Of a stretch of DNA of 64,000 bases, positions 52,392 through 61,920 are shown in pieces; position 1 is the first letter of the stretch, and each line of letters starts with the position of its first letter. The position numbers were made by a program, and so were the translations under genes. The notes beneath the pieces are model-generated. The model was not told where the DNA came from, did not search any database, and was given only the letters and a program-made list of their open reading frames with translations. Source of the DNA: G963677915 sp963677915 (GTDB taxonomy: Bacteria > Bacillota > Clostridia > Lachnospirales > Vallitaleaceae); assembly GCA_963677915.2 (NCBI GenBank), contig CAXXGE010000027.1:1-64000 (forward strand), written 5' to 3'.

Positions 52392-54281
52392 CTACTTTTT
52401 CTTTTTATGTATGTTTCGAATTGCCTTCTTTTTCTTGAAAGGTTTTTTGGAAGGTTCTGCTTTCTTTGATTCATGCTTTGCTTCATGTTTCATGGGTCGT
52501 ATCAAACAGGATTTTCCGAATCCAATCAGGTCTTCCCTGCCTGCCAATATAAGGGCTTCTCTTACCAGCTTGTAATTCCTGGGAGCCCTGTATTGGATCA
52601 AAGCTCTTTGAACCGCTTTCTCATGAGGTGTTTTAGGCACGTATACCGGTTCCATTGTCAGTGGATTCAGCCCCGTGTAATACATGGCAGTGGACAGCGT
52701 CGCCGGCGTAGGATAGAAATCCTGCACCTGCTGGGGCTGATACCGAATGTCCCTCAAATATTCAGCCAGCTCGATGGCATCGTTGAGGTCGCAGCCTGGA
52801 TGGGAAGACATAAGATAAGGCACAAGATACTGCTTCTTGCCCAGTTTTTCATTCATGCCGGTAAAACGTTTGGTAAACGCCTCATAGACCGCATGCTTCG
52901 TTTTGCCCATATAGCCCAGAACCTTGTCTGACACATGCTCGGGAGCCACTTTAAGCTGTCCGCTCACATGATGCTCGCACAGTTCCTTCATAAAGGACTG
53001 GTCCTTGTCATACAGCAGGTAGTCGAAACGGATTCCGGAACGGATAAACACCTTCTTGACTTTCGGCAGTTCCCGAAGCGCTTTCAGGACGGAAAGATAG
53101 TCCTTGTGGTCCACTTCCAGCATGGCGCATTTATCAGGCGTCAAGCATTGTTTGTGCTGACAGACACCCTTTGTGAGCTGTTTGGTGCAGGAAGGCCTGC
53201 GGAAATTGGCAGTCGGCCCGCCTACGTCGTGGATATAGCCTTTGAAATCCGGGTCTTCGGTAATGGCTTTCCCTTCCTCGACAATGCTCGTCTTGCTCCT
53301 TGCCTGCATGATCCTCCCCTGGTGGAAAGTCAGGGCACAGAAATTGCAGCCTCCAAAGCACCCTCTGTTAGCTATGATGCTGAATTTGACCTCTTCTATA
53401 GCAGGCACGCCTCCAGCGGCTTCATACATCGGGTGGTAGTCCCTTTCGAAGGGAAGGGCGTAGACATCATCCATCTCCCTCTCGGTCAGCGGCTGCATAG
53501 GCGGCATTTGTATAATATATTCGCTGTCTCCGTACGTCTCGACCAAAGTCCTGGCCGTAAAAGCATCCGTCTGCTCCATCTGGATTCTGAAGCTTTCCGC
53601 ATACGCCCGTCTGTCGCCACAGATGTCACCGTATGACGGCAGCATGAGCGGCTTGTCAAGTTGCGTCAGTTCTTTCGATTTATAGACAGTTCCGTTAATA
53701 AAGGTGATATCTTTGGCTTCAATGCCCGCATCGAGGGCTTCAGCTACTGCAACAATGGCTTTTTCAGCCATGCCGTAGACCAGCAGGTCTCCCTGGGCAT
53801 CCAGCAGTAGCGACCGCCTGACTTTGTCCGACCAGTAGTCGTAATGGGCAAGCCTTCGCAAAGAAGCTTCGATCCCTCCCAGAATGATTGTCGAATCCTT
53901 GAACGCCTTCCTGATTAGGTTGCTGTAGACAATCGTCGCCCTGTCAGGCCTTTTTCCGGCTTCACCACCAGGTGTATAGGCATCCTTCTCCCTGCGCTTC
54001 TTCGCTACGCTGTAGTGGTTGACCATGGAGTCGATATTGCCTCCGGTAACCAGAAACGCCAGTCTTGGCTCTCCAAGGGCAGCTATGTCTGCCGTTCTTT
54101 TCCAGTCGGGCTGAGCAATCACGCCAACCTTGAAACCATTGCGTTCCAAAAGGCGGCTGATAATCGCCGCCCCGAAAGAAGGATGATCGATATAGGCATC
54201 GCCTGTAACCAGGATGAAATCACACTGCTCCCAGCCTCTTTTTTTCATATCCTCCCGTGATACGGGTAAAAATCCACTCAT
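52392..54281 (-). CDS. YgiQ family radical-SAM protein
   Basis: A 629-residue protein. An N-terminal domain beginning GFLPVSREDMKKRGWEQCDF is followed by the radical-SAM core with the cluster motif RGCFGGCNFCALTFHQGR (C-x3-C-x2-C), then a second cysteine set (GVCQHKQCLTPDKC) and a lysine-rich C-terminal tail. Reaction unknown. The start follows GAGGTTCCA, 14 bp after the HAD gene stop on the same strand. Confidence 0.95.
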   Translation of the reverse strand: MSGFLPVSREDMKKRGWEQCDFILVTGDAYIDHPSFGAAIISRLLERNGFKVGVIAQPDWKRTADIAALGEPRLAFLVTGGNIDSMVNHYSVAKKRREKDAYTPGGEAGKRPDRATIVYSNLIRKAFKDSTIILGGIEASLRRLAHYDYWSDKVRRSLLLDAQGDLLVYGMAEKAIVAVAEALDAGIEAKDITFINGTVYKSKELTQLDKPLMLPSYGDICGDRRAYAESFRIQMEQTDAFTARTLVETYGDSEYIIQMPPMQPLTEREMDDVYALPFERDYHPMYEAAGGVPAIEEVKFSIIANRGCFGGCNFCALTFHQGRIMQARSKTSIVEEGKAITEDPDFKGYIHDVGGPTANFRRPSCTKQLTKGVCQHKQCLTPDKCAMLEVDHKDYLSVLKALRELPKVKKVFIRSGIRFDYLLYDKDQSFMKELCEHHVSGQLKVAPEHVSDKVLGYMGKTKHAVYEAFTKRFTGMNEKLGKKQYLVPYLMSSHPGCDLNDAIELAEYLRDIRYQPQQVQDFYPTPATLSTAMYYTGLNPLTMEPVYVPKTPHEKAVQRALIQYRAPRNYKLVREALILAGREDLIGFGKSCLIRPMKHEAKHESKKAEPSKKPFKKKKAIRNIHKKKK

Positions 54282-54295
54282 TGGAACCTCACTTC

Positions 54296-54964
54296 TCAGA
54301 CAGCCGCTTGCTCTAGCAATAGAACAAGCTCTGCATAACTCTCAATGTAATAATCTGCCAGTCTTCGCTTCTCGGAAGTCTGGTCTTTGGAAAAATCATC
54401 GTAAATCGCGCAGACTTTCATCCCCGCATTCCTTGCAGCCTTGATTCCGTTGGGAATATCTTCGATAACAAGGCACTCTGAAGGCTCAACCGCAAGGTCT
54501 TCAGCTACTTTCAGGAATATGTCCGGAAAGGGTTTTCCCCTTTCCACTTCGCAGCCGGTTCTGATCGAGTGGCAATAATCCCCCAAGCCGTACTTGTCAG
54601 CGATTGCCCCTACCAGCTCCCTGGAATTGCTGGTTCCAATGCCTATTTTATAATTGCCTGCCTTCAGCCGTTCAAGGAGAAGACCGGCATGTTCTTTCAT
54701 AGGCACTTTATGAAGGTAGTAGTCCTTGGCCATGCCGTTCCAAGTGTCCTTGATGTCAGCCACATCCTCCTCGATTCCGAATCGCTTCTTGAAATACTGC
54801 GCCGTCTCCGTAAAGCTCATACCTTCTATTGCATCCTGGAGATCTTCAGGCAGTGCATGGCCTTTCAATTCAAGATAATCGATATCAATCTGTTTCCATA
54901 GCCACATGGAATCGATCAGTGTACCATCCAGGTCGAATATGACCGCTTTTATATTGCTTAACAT
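54296..54964 (-). CDS. HAD-superfamily hydrolase, beta-phosphoglucomutase-like
   Basis: A 222-residue HAD protein. Motif I is FDLDGTLIDSMWLWK, motif II is GIGTSNSREL, motif III lysine is in RGKPFPD and motif IV is IEDIPNGIKAA. The helical cap between residues 18 and 80 puts it in the class of sugar-phosphate phosphatases and phosphomutases. The substrate is not determined. It overlaps the stop of the upstream pseudouridine synthase gene by 7 bp. Confidence 0.92.
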   Translation of the reverse strand: MLSNIKAVIFDLDGTLIDSMWLWKQIDIDYLELKGHALPEDLQDAIEGMSFTETAQYFKKRFGIEEDVADIKDTWNGMAKDYYLHKVPMKEHAGLLLERLKAGNYKIGIGTSNSRELVGAIADKYGLGDYCHSIRTGCEVERGKPFPDIFLKVAEDLAVEPSECLVIEDIPNGIKAARNAGMKVCAIYDDFSKDQTSEKRRLADYYIESYAELVLLLEQAAV

Positions 54965-55686
54965 ATTTCATTCCTCAATTTCTTTAAATCTTCTGTTGTC
55001 AGCGGCCGCCATTCGCCCAATGCCAAATCACTGTCCAGCGGCAATCCTCCCATGGATATCCGCTTCAAATACGTCACTTCTGTGCCAATTGCCTGGAACA
55101 TCCGTTTGACCTGATGGAACTTGCCCTCATAGATGGTCACCATGACATCGCAGTGAACGTCCCCATCGCCTGTCTCGCATTTCAGGATCTCAAGATCCGC
55201 AGGCATGCACAAGGTACCGTCTTCGAGGGTTATCCCTGATTCAAAAATCTCCCTGTGAACCTCTTCGACCTTGCCCTTGATATTGGCGAAGTATGTTTTT
55301 GGCACATGTCTCTTGGGTGAAAGCAGATCATGGGCCAAAGGTCCGTCGTTTGTGAGAAGCAGCAGGCCTTCCGTATCTTTATCGAGCCTCCCGACAGGAA
55401 ACAGCTCGTCTTTCCTCTTATGCTGGATGATGTCAAGCACCGTCTCACCCTTTCGGTCTTCAGTAGCCGAAAGAACACCTGCAGGTTTGTTCAGCATCAG
55501 ATATATGAATGGTTCATATGGAATGTGTGTACCGTTGACCGCTACTGTATCCTTTACTTCATCGATATTCATCGACGGCTTCTTTGCGCGGACGCCGTTG
55601 ACCGTGATGCTTCCCATGCTTGTCAGCTTTTTAATGTCTTTGCGGGATCCTTCTCCCATATTGCTTAAAAACCTGTCCAGCCTCAT
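54958..55686 (-). CDS. rRNA pseudouridine synthase (RsuA/RluB family)
   Basis: A 242-residue protein with an N-terminal S4 RNA-binding domain (RLDRFLSNMGEGSRKDIKK) and the catalytic motif FPVGRLDKDTEGLLLLTNDG, whose aspartate is the nucleophile. KTYFANIKG and KFHQVKRMF are typical. The start at 55686 directly follows the upstream methyltransferase gene stop with GGTGG ahead. RsuA-type targets small-subunit U516 and RluB-type targets U2605; the sequence alone does not decide. Confidence 0.93.
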   Translation of the reverse strand: MRLDRFLSNMGEGSRKDIKKLTSMGSITVNGVRAKKPSMNIDEVKDTVAVNGTHIPYEPFIYLMLNKPAGVLSATEDRKGETVLDIIQHKRKDELFPVGRLDKDTEGLLLLTNDGPLAHDLLSPKRHVPKTYFANIKGKVEEVHREIFESGITLEDGTLCMPADLEILKCETGDGDVHCDVMVTIYEGKFHQVKRMFQAIGTEVTYLKRISMGGLPLDSDLALGEWRPLTTEDLKKLRNEIC

Positions 55687-55688
55687 GA

Positions 55689-57059
55689 TTATTTCCACCG
55701 CCAATTCGCGTCCCGCTTGTTCTTCAATTTACCGCCTACAGCTTTACCGAAGCCGATACCCATGCCATCGACGGCGACCAGCCAGTACCCTTTTTCCCTG
55801 TCGGCATCGATGGTTTCGCCCTTTAAAAAGCGAACTGTATCGTAGTCGTTGCCATCGAGTTCGATGACGCGTGAAACGTTCCCCGGATCAATCGCCTGTG
55901 CCAGCGCCTGCGAAGGTTCAAACCTGCCCTTTTTCACCGTACCGAGCAGAAGTCCTGTACGCATGACTCGCATCCCGTGGGTATCAGGGAACTTTGATGC
56001 ATGCTGAAGTATCTTATCCTTAATTATATACAGCTGTTCCTTATCAGGACACTGCCAGCCTATCTCAGATGAAAAGCTGCTTAGCGCTTCATAGGAATGC
56101 CCATCTATGTTTCCGTATTCCGTGCGCCATCCCGAGCCAGACTCTACAGCGTTCCCGCCCTTGACAAGCTGCGCAACGAAATGCCCTTCCCCTTTGTGTC
56201 TATGAGGCCAAATGCGCCCTGTCAGACTCAGGTCGAAACCTTCACTGCCGGGAATGTCAAAGCCTTTGTCGATGCCCAGCTTGCCGGGGATAGCCACCAG
56301 ACGGTAATCCGGATACCTTTCAAGAAATGAACGTATCTGTTTTTCATTTTCTTCCAGGTTGAACGTGCACGTGGAATAGGTCAGCGTCCCCCCTGGCTTG
56401 ATGCATTTGTCCGCAGCGTCCAGTATTTCGCTTTGGATCGGCACGAAATAGCTGCTGCCTCTTTCTACCCATGATTTCACAAGCTTTCCGTCTTTGCGGA
56501 ACATGCCTTCGCCGGAGCAGGGTGCATCCACAAGAACGTGGTCAAAGAATCCTTGAAAACGCGCTGCAATCCTTGAAGGTTCCTCGCTCATGACGACTGC
56601 ATTCCTGATGCCGTTCTGTTCGATGTTCTTCAGCATCGCCTGGGCTCTTGATGCGCTGATGTCGTTGGCTATAAGCCACCCTTCACCACCCAGCTTCTCG
56701 CCAATAAATGTGGACTTGCCACCCGGCGCGCCGCATAAATCAAGCACCGTGTCCCCGGGCATAACAGCCATAGCCGCGACCGGCGCCATGGCACTCGGTT
56801 CCTGAATATAATAGGCACCGGCATGGTAATATGGGTGCTTGGCCATCTGGGTTTGCTGCAAATAATAATAGCCCTGACTGCACCAGGGCACTTGGCCTTC
56901 TGTTTCCGGAAAAAAGGCCTTGTCACTTGAATCCTGTATTTTCAGCCTGTTAACCCGGATGCCCGAACAGGCATCCCCGTCGACAGACTTTTCATAATTC
57001 TCATATTCCTGTCCCAGCAGGGACATCATGTTGTTCTTGAATGATTCTGGCAACTGCAT
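55689..57059 (-). CDS. RsmF-like RNA cytosine-C5 methyltransferase (RsmB/NOP family)
   Basis: A 456-residue class I methyltransferase. LDLCGAPGGKSTFIGEKLGG is the SAM motif, LVDAPCSGEGMFRKDG and TYSTCTFNLEENE carry the two catalytic cysteines, and a C-terminal PUA-like region (FLKGETIDADREKGYWLVAV) is the RsmF type. It probably modifies 16S rRNA. It starts 3 bp after the RelA/SpoT-type gene stop. Confidence 0.93.
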   Translation of the reverse strand: MQLPESFKNNMMSLLGQEYENYEKSVDGDACSGIRVNRLKIQDSSDKAFFPETEGQVPWCSQGYYYLQQTQMAKHPYYHAGAYYIQEPSAMAPVAAMAVMPGDTVLDLCGAPGGKSTFIGEKLGGEGWLIANDISASRAQAMLKNIEQNGIRNAVVMSEEPSRIAARFQGFFDHVLVDAPCSGEGMFRKDGKLVKSWVERGSSYFVPIQSEILDAADKCIKPGGTLTYSTCTFNLEENEKQIRSFLERYPDYRLVAIPGKLGIDKGFDIPGSEGFDLSLTGRIWPHRHKGEGHFVAQLVKGGNAVESGSGWRTEYGNIDGHSYEALSSFSSEIGWQCPDKEQLYIIKDKILQHASKFPDTHGMRVMRTGLLLGTVKKGRFEPSQALAQAIDPGNVSRVIELDGNDYDTVRFLKGETIDADREKGYWLVAVDGMGIGFGKAVGGKLKNKRDANWRWK

Positions 57060-57062
57060 ATA

Positions 57063-57869
57063 TTACCCCAGGCTCTGTGCTCTGTGAACTGCTGAAATCT
57101 CATCCAGCTGACGGCTGTATTCTTCCAGTTCTCCGATATCGTTGCGTTCCCACAGTTTGAAGAAGTGGTCCTGGATCTGCTCCAAAGCATCCTTCTCCAT
57201 ATCCATGCCTTTCAGGTTCTGAATGTTATTCAAAATGTCGGCGATGATATTGGACTTCAGTCTGAATTCAGACTGAGCATCCAGCACCTCGGTTCTGATC
57301 TTCGACATCTCGTTGTCCAGCTGATGGGCCGCTTCTGCCGCATGCACCAGGCGGTTCTGTATAAAGGAAGGGACATCGCCTTTGTATTTGTATTGGATGG
57401 AATGTTCGATTGTAGCCCAGAAGTTCATGGCCAGCGTCCTTATCTGGATTTCCGCCTGGATTTTCTTCTCGCCCAGAGCGGTATGGACATTGTAGTAGAC
57501 AATCATATGGTAGCTTCTGTACCCGCTCTGCTTCGTATTGGAGATATAATCCTTCTCAAACTTGATTGTCATATCGTTTCTGGAACGGATCAGTTCGACT
57601 ACCTTGTCTATGTCCTCAACGAACTGGCAGATGATTCTGACGCCAGCGATATCTTCAATTTCCTCTTCTATTCTGTCAATCGCCACGCCTTTCATCTGCG
57701 CCTTCTCAAGAATGCTGGAAATCTTTTTTACACGGGTTGTTACATACTCGATAGGTGAATACTTGCCAAGACGCGAGTTCTCGTTTACGATGCTTTCGAA
57801 TTTGACCGCCATCTCTTGAACAGCCTGCTGATAGGGAATTAGAATTTCCCTCCACATTTTTATTTGCAC
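57063..57869 (-). CDS. Small alarmone synthetase (RelA/SpoT-domain GTP pyrophosphokinase, RelQ/YjbM-like)
   Basis: About 268 residues. The synthetase domain shows IEDIAGVRIICQFVEDIDKV, SGYRSYHMIVYYNV and AEIQIRTLAMNFWATIEHS, all characteristic; no HD hydrolase domain is present, so it makes but does not degrade (p)ppGpp. A C-terminal helical extension follows. I place the start at GTG 57869, which follows AAGGAGGAATAGCATCC; ATG 57893 and ATG 57908 are alternatives without a good site. It is divergent from nadA. Confidence 0.92.
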   Translation of the reverse strand: MQIKMWREILIPYQQAVQEMAVKFESIVNENSRLGKYSPIEYVTTRVKKISSILEKAQMKGVAIDRIEEEIEDIAGVRIICQFVEDIDKVVELIRSRNDMTIKFEKDYISNTKQSGYRSYHMIVYYNVHTALGEKKIQAEIQIRTLAMNFWATIEHSIQYKYKGDVPSFIQNRLVHAAEAAHQLDNEMSKIRTEVLDAQSEFRLKSNIIADILNNIQNLKGMDMEKDALEQIQDHFFKLWERNDIGELEEYSRQLDEISAVHRAQSLG

Positions 57870-57930
57870 GGATGCTATTCCTCCTTGTTCCATCGGTTCA
57901 AAAAACATTATAACATAAAACTTAGATTCA

Positions 57931-57959
57931 TTGATATAAACTTCATATTATGTTATACT
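57931..57959 (+). promoter_or_regulatory. Promoter of nadABC
   Basis: TTGATA (57931-57936), 17 bp, TATACT (57954-57959), 38 bp before the nadA TTG start. On the opposite strand a TGTTATAAT element (57907-57915) drives the alarmone synthetase gene. TATAACATAA (57909-57918) and TTATGTTATA (57948-57957) are exact inverse complements because both -10 regions share TGTTATA. Confidence 0.7.
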
Positions 57960-57997
57960 TTTGATTTAATAGAATTATATGGAAAGGTTGGAACACT

Positions 57998-58912
57998 TTG
58001 AATTCAATAGATAGTCTCGTAAATGAGATTCGTACGTTAAAAGAAGAACGCAACGCAACGATTCTGGCCCACTACTACCAGATTCCGGAAATCCAGGAGC
58101 TGGCCGATTTCGTTGGCGATTCTCTTGCTCTTGCCCAGGTCGGCAAAGATACACCGCATGATGTGATTGTCCTGTGCGGGGTTCGTTTCATGGCTGAAAC
58201 CGCCAAGATACTTTCTCCTGAAAAGACAGTCCTTCTGCCCAATGACGATGCCGGATGCCCTATGGCAGATATGGTGGCCCCCAAGAAACTTCAGCGCTAT
58301 AAGGAAAAACATCCCAATACCACTGTCGTTTCCTACGTCAATACAACAGCGGAAACAAAAGCAATGACTGATGTTTGTGTCACTTCCTCGAATGCCCTTA
58401 GAATCATGGAGCAGCTTGATGAAGAGCACATCATCTTCCTTCCCGATAAAAACCTCGGCGGCTGGATCAAATCCAAAATGCCGGAGAAGAACATCGACCT
58501 TTGGCTTGGCTTTTGCTGTGTTCATGAAAGAATGAAAGCATCTGATGTGCTCGCCGTCAAAAAGCAGCATCCCAATGCCAAGTTTCTTGTCCATCCGGAG
58601 TGCAATGCGGATGTCGTCGAACTGGCGGATTTCGTAGGATCCACAAAAGGCATCATCGACTTTGCCAAGAACGATGACGGACAGGAATACATCATTGGTA
58701 CGGAAGAAGGGGTTCTGCACAGACTCAAGAAGGACAGTCCCGACAAAACATTCATCCTTGCATCGGACACGCTTCTATGCAAAAACATGAAAAAGATAAC
58801 CCTTGAAAACTTAAGGGATTCACTGAAAAACATGGCACCCGTTATCGAATTGGATTCTGACATCATCGAACAGGCTAGAAAACCACTGGACAGAATGTTA
58901 TCGATGAGCTAA
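57998..58912 (+). CDS. nadA: Quinolinate synthase A
   Basis: A 304-residue [4Fe-4S] enzyme condensing iminoaspartate with dihydroxyacetone phosphate to quinolinate. LAHYYQIPEIQELADFVGDS starts the family pattern; cluster cysteines are in LCGVRFMAET, VHPECNAD and TLLCKNMKK. It starts with TTG after GGAAAGG. It is the first gene of nadA-nadB-nadC, the de novo NAD pathway from aspartate. Confidence 0.97.
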   Translation: MNSIDSLVNEIRTLKEERNATILAHYYQIPEIQELADFVGDSLALAQVGKDTPHDVIVLCGVRFMAETAKILSPEKTVLLPNDDAGCPMADMVAPKKLQRYKEKHPNTTVVSYVNTTAETKAMTDVCVTSSNALRIMEQLDEEHIIFLPDKNLGGWIKSKMPEKNIDLWLGFCCVHERMKASDVLAVKKQHPNAKFLVHPECNADVVELADFVGSTKGIIDFAKNDDGQEYIIGTEEGVLHRLKKDSPDKTFILASDTLLCKNMKKITLENLRDSLKNMAPVIELDSDIIEQARKPLDRMLSMS

Positions 58913-58931
58913 TGAAAGTAGGCGACCCGAA

Positions 58932-60461
58932 TTGAACCAGATTCAAACGGACGTGCTGATTATTGGGGCCGGTTTGGCCGGTCTTTATACAGCCTTGCAT
59001 CTTGACAGCGACTTATCAGTGACTGTCATATCCAAGGATGAACATACCGTCAGCAACTCTTCCCTTGCGCAGGGAGGCATTGCAGGCAAGATGTCTCCTT
59101 CAGATACCTTTGAATCCCACATATTGGATACACTCAAGGCCGGCAGCTTTGTCAATGACAAAGGTGCCGTTCAAGTGTTGGTGGAAAGTGCTCCGGATGA
59201 AATCCACAGTCTCATCAATATGGGTGTCGACTTCGACAAGGATGAGCACGGAGGCCTTCTTGCTACACTGGAAGGTGGACACAGTCAGCACAGGATACTG
59301 CACGCCCATGGCGATGCAACCGGCAAAGCCATTATGGATACGGTCCTCAAGGAACTGAATACACGAAGCAACATTACCGTTTTCGACAATACCATGGTCA
59401 CATCACTTCTGAAAGACGGCGACTCGATTCTCGGTGCGGCCATGCTGAAAGATGGCGAAGCGCTTATTGTCTATGCGAAGAAAACGGTTCTTGCATCAGG
59501 TGGTATCGGCGGACTCTACACCAACACCACAAACCAGAAATTTTCCACCGGGGACGGCATTGCACTGTCAAGTGCAGCCGGTATTGATACAAACCATCTT
59601 TGCTACATACAGTTCCACCCCACCGCCTTCTACGACCCGGCCAGCGATAAACGCTTCCTGATATCAGAAGCCGTCCGAGGTGAAGGGGCTTTGCTGCTCG
59701 ATAAAGACAAAAAGCGCTTTATGCCGAAATTCCATGAGCTGGCCGAGTTGGCGCCCCGCGACATCGTCTCCCAATGCATGTTCAAGGTCATGCAAAAGCA
59801 GAAGATCAATCACCTGTATCTGGACTGCACGCATATGGAGAAGAAGTTTCTGACCAATCGTTTCCCCACAATCTATCAGCATTTGGCCTCTAAAGGCGTT
59901 CATATGGAAAAGGACCTGATTCCGGTTACGCCTGTCGCCCACTATTTTGTTGGTGGTGTTAAAGTCGATCTGATCGGCAGAACCAATCTCCAGAATATCT
60001 ATGCCTGCGGCGAAGTTGCCAATACCGGTGTCCATGGCGCTAACAGACTAGCGAGCAACTCCCTTCTCGAGTGTATTGTCTTTGGCAAACGTATTGCCGT
60101 AGATATCAACAGTCAACACATCAAAGACCTGCCGTTTCGGGAGATTGCCAATTCGGATGTCACCTCCTATTCCCATCTTCAGGCATGTAGTCCTGAGGTG
60201 GAGAACAAGTTCAAAGAAATGAAAAAGCAGATCCGCATCATCATGACCGATTATGTTGGCATTATCCGGACAGATGCGCGCCTCAAGGAGGCAATCCGGC
60301 TTCTGGAGGGATTGATGGAAGAATTTTCGGAAATCACCTGTCGGACATTCAATTATTTTGAAACAAGGAATATGTTGACAGCAGCCCTGCTCATTGCCAA
60401 AGATGCACTTAAATCGGAAAGTATCGGCTGTCACTACAAAACCAAGGACTTGGAGGCATAA
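58932..60461 (+). CDS. nadB: L-aspartate oxidase
   Basis: A 509-residue flavoprotein oxidising aspartate to iminoaspartate; in anaerobes fumarate is the likely acceptor. The FAD motif is VLIIGAGLAGLYTALHL; SNSSLAQGGIAG, ASGGIGGLYTNTTN, IQFHPTAFYDP and GEVANTGVHGANRLASNSL are conserved. The start codon is TTG at 58932, about 20 bp after nadA, with only a weak site (AGTAGGCG). Confidence 0.97.
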   Translation: MNQIQTDVLIIGAGLAGLYTALHLDSDLSVTVISKDEHTVSNSSLAQGGIAGKMSPSDTFESHILDTLKAGSFVNDKGAVQVLVESAPDEIHSLINMGVDFDKDEHGGLLATLEGGHSQHRILHAHGDATGKAIMDTVLKELNTRSNITVFDNTMVTSLLKDGDSILGAAMLKDGEALIVYAKKTVLASGGIGGLYTNTTNQKFSTGDGIALSSAAGIDTNHLCYIQFHPTAFYDPASDKRFLISEAVRGEGALLLDKDKKRFMPKFHELAELAPRDIVSQCMFKVMQKQKINHLYLDCTHMEKKFLTNRFPTIYQHLASKGVHMEKDLIPVTPVAHYFVGGVKVDLIGRTNLQNIYACGEVANTGVHGANRLASNSLLECIVFGKRIAVDINSQHIKDLPFREIANSDVTSYSHLQACSPEVENKFKEMKKQIRIIMTDYVGIIRTDARLKEAIRLLEGLMEEFSEITCRTFNYFETRNMLTAALLIAKDALKSESIGCHYKTKDLEA

Positions 60462-60464
60462 TCA

Positions 60465-61310
60465 ATGCACCACTACAATAAGATTGAACTGAAGGAAAAT
60501 ATAAGACGCTGGCTTAAGGAAGACATGCCTTTTGGAGATATAACGACAAGCAATATTGTCATCCACGGCGAACAGGCCAAAGGCGATCTGGTTGCCAAAG
60601 AAGCCGGTATACTGTGCGGTTCGGAAGTCTTTGAACTGGTTTTTGACGAGATCAACAAAGATATTCTCATTGAATGGCAGGCAACCGACGGCCGCCTCCT
60701 CGAAAAAGGCGATATCATAGCCCATATCAGCGGCCCAATGGATGCGATTCTGATGGGCGAACGACTGGCACTTAACCTGATGCAAAGGATGAGCGGCATA
60801 GCGACCATGTCGAAACAATATGCCGATGCTGTGGATGGCCTTCCCGTACGCGTTGTGGATACCCGCAAGACGACACCGGGCCTTCGTTCTCTGGAGAAAC
60901 ACGCCGTTCTTACCGGCGGTTGCTATAACCACAGATATTGCCTTTCGGACGCAGTGATGATCAAGGACAACCATATTGCTGCTGCAGGCGGTATCGCCAA
61001 GGCAGTCGAGCTTGCAAGGAAGAATATCGCACACACAGTCAAGATAGAAGTCGAGGTCGAAACCCTTGAAGAACTGGCTGCAGCGCTTGAATCCAAGGCG
61101 GATATCATCATGCTTGACAACATGTCACTGGATACAATGAAGGAAGCCGTCGCCATCACGGATGGGGCTGCGCTTCTGGAAGCCAGCGGCAATATGACGC
61201 TCGACAGAGTCAGATCAGTAGCCGAAACCGGCATCGATATCATCAGCGTCGGTGCACTGACCCATTCTGTATCTGCACTGGACATCAGCCTGAAATTCCA
61301 AAAACTGTAG
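60465..61310 (+). CDS. nadC: Nicotinate-nucleotide pyrophosphorylase (quinolinate phosphoribosyltransferase)
   Basis: A 281-residue enzyme converting quinolinate and PRPP to nicotinate mononucleotide. RWLKEDMPFGDITT, VVDTRKTTPGLRSLEK, NHRYCLSDAVMIKDNH and IIMLDNMSLD are diagnostic. It starts 3 bp after the nadB stop and ends the nad operon; a long hairpin repeat begins 5 bp later. Confidence 0.97.
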   Translation: MHHYNKIELKENIRRWLKEDMPFGDITTSNIVIHGEQAKGDLVAKEAGILCGSEVFELVFDEINKDILIEWQATDGRLLEKGDIIAHISGPMDAILMGERLALNLMQRMSGIATMSKQYADAVDGLPVRVVDTRKTTPGLRSLEKHAVLTGGCYNHRYCLSDAVMIKDNHIAAAGGIAKAVELARKNIAHTVKIEVEVETLEELAAALESKADIIMLDNMSLDTMKEAVAITDGAALLEASGNMTLDRVRSVAETGIDIISVGALTHSVSALDISLKFQKL

Positions 61311-61314
61311 CATC

Positions 61315-61465
61315 GGTGCCAGAGGGACGGACCTTTTTGGCACTGGCAGATTGCAAAACTGATGCCCAAAAAGGACCAATCAATTGTCACATATAGTGAT
61401 AAACTGATTGGTCCTTTCTTATGCGTCAGTTTCCCAGTGCCAAAAAGGTCCGTCCCTCTGGCACC
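61315..61465. repeat. 151-bp palindromic repeat (MITE/REP-like hairpin)
   Basis: Perfect 32-nt outer arms start GGTGCCAGAGGGACGG (61315-61346) and return at 61434-61465. Inner arms pair AAACTGATGC with GCGTCAGTTT (9 of 10) and AAGGACCAATCA with TGATTGGTCCTT, and the tip has TCAC/GTGA. The CAGAGGGACGGACC and TTTTTGGCAC words resemble dispersed palindromes found beside IS200-like or RAYT transposases in Clostridia. It may act as a terminator for nadC and cymR, which converge on it. Confidence 0.8.
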
Positions 61466-61477
61466 GCTCTTAGCAAT

Positions 61478-61906
61478 CTAAATATAAAACATTTGGCTGT
61501 AGGTATCGTTGTACTTCGAGACCAGGTCCTGCAAGGTAACATGATCCAGAATATTCATAACGGAATGGTCCAGTTTATCCCATAAAGCAGACTGAAGGAT
61601 GATTTCAACGTCCTTCTTCGTGCTGTTGTCTCCCGGCTCACCAAAAAGCGTGTTGCCTTCTACGGCTATGACGATGTCCTTCGCCTTGATGTTTCTAAGT
61701 TCCCTGGCAAGATAGTAGCCGCCGTTTTTCCCTTTTACACTTTTCACAAGTCCCTGCCTTTTCAGGTCGGCAAACACCTGTTCAATGTACCGTTTGGACA
61801 GGTCTTCTTTCTCATATATATCCTGCGCTGTCAAAGTATCCTTGTCGCTCAGTGCCAGATGCATCATGCACCTTATTGCACACTTGGATTTGTTGGAAAC
61901 AGCCAT
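61478..61906 (-). CDS. cymR: Rrf2-family regulator, CymR-like
   Basis: A 142-residue Rrf2 winged-helix protein: CAIRCMMHLALSDKDTL, then LSKRYIEQVFADLKRQGLVK and KGKNGGYYLAREL (helix-turn-helix and wing). The three cluster cysteines of IscR are absent, which favours CymR, the cysteine-metabolism repressor. CymR of Bacillus subtilis binds CysK, and here cysK is the immediately upstream co-directional gene (14 bp away). It lies downstream of cysK and is therefore probably co-transcribed. Confidence 0.87.
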   Translation of the reverse strand: MAVSNKSKCAIRCMMHLALSDKDTLTAQDIYEKEDLSKRYIEQVFADLKRQGLVKSVKGKNGGYYLARELRNIKAKDIVIAVEGNTLFGEPGDNSTKKDVEIILQSALWDKLDHSVMNILDHVTLQDLVSKYNDTYSQMFYI

Positions 61907-61920
61907 GACACTAATCCTTT

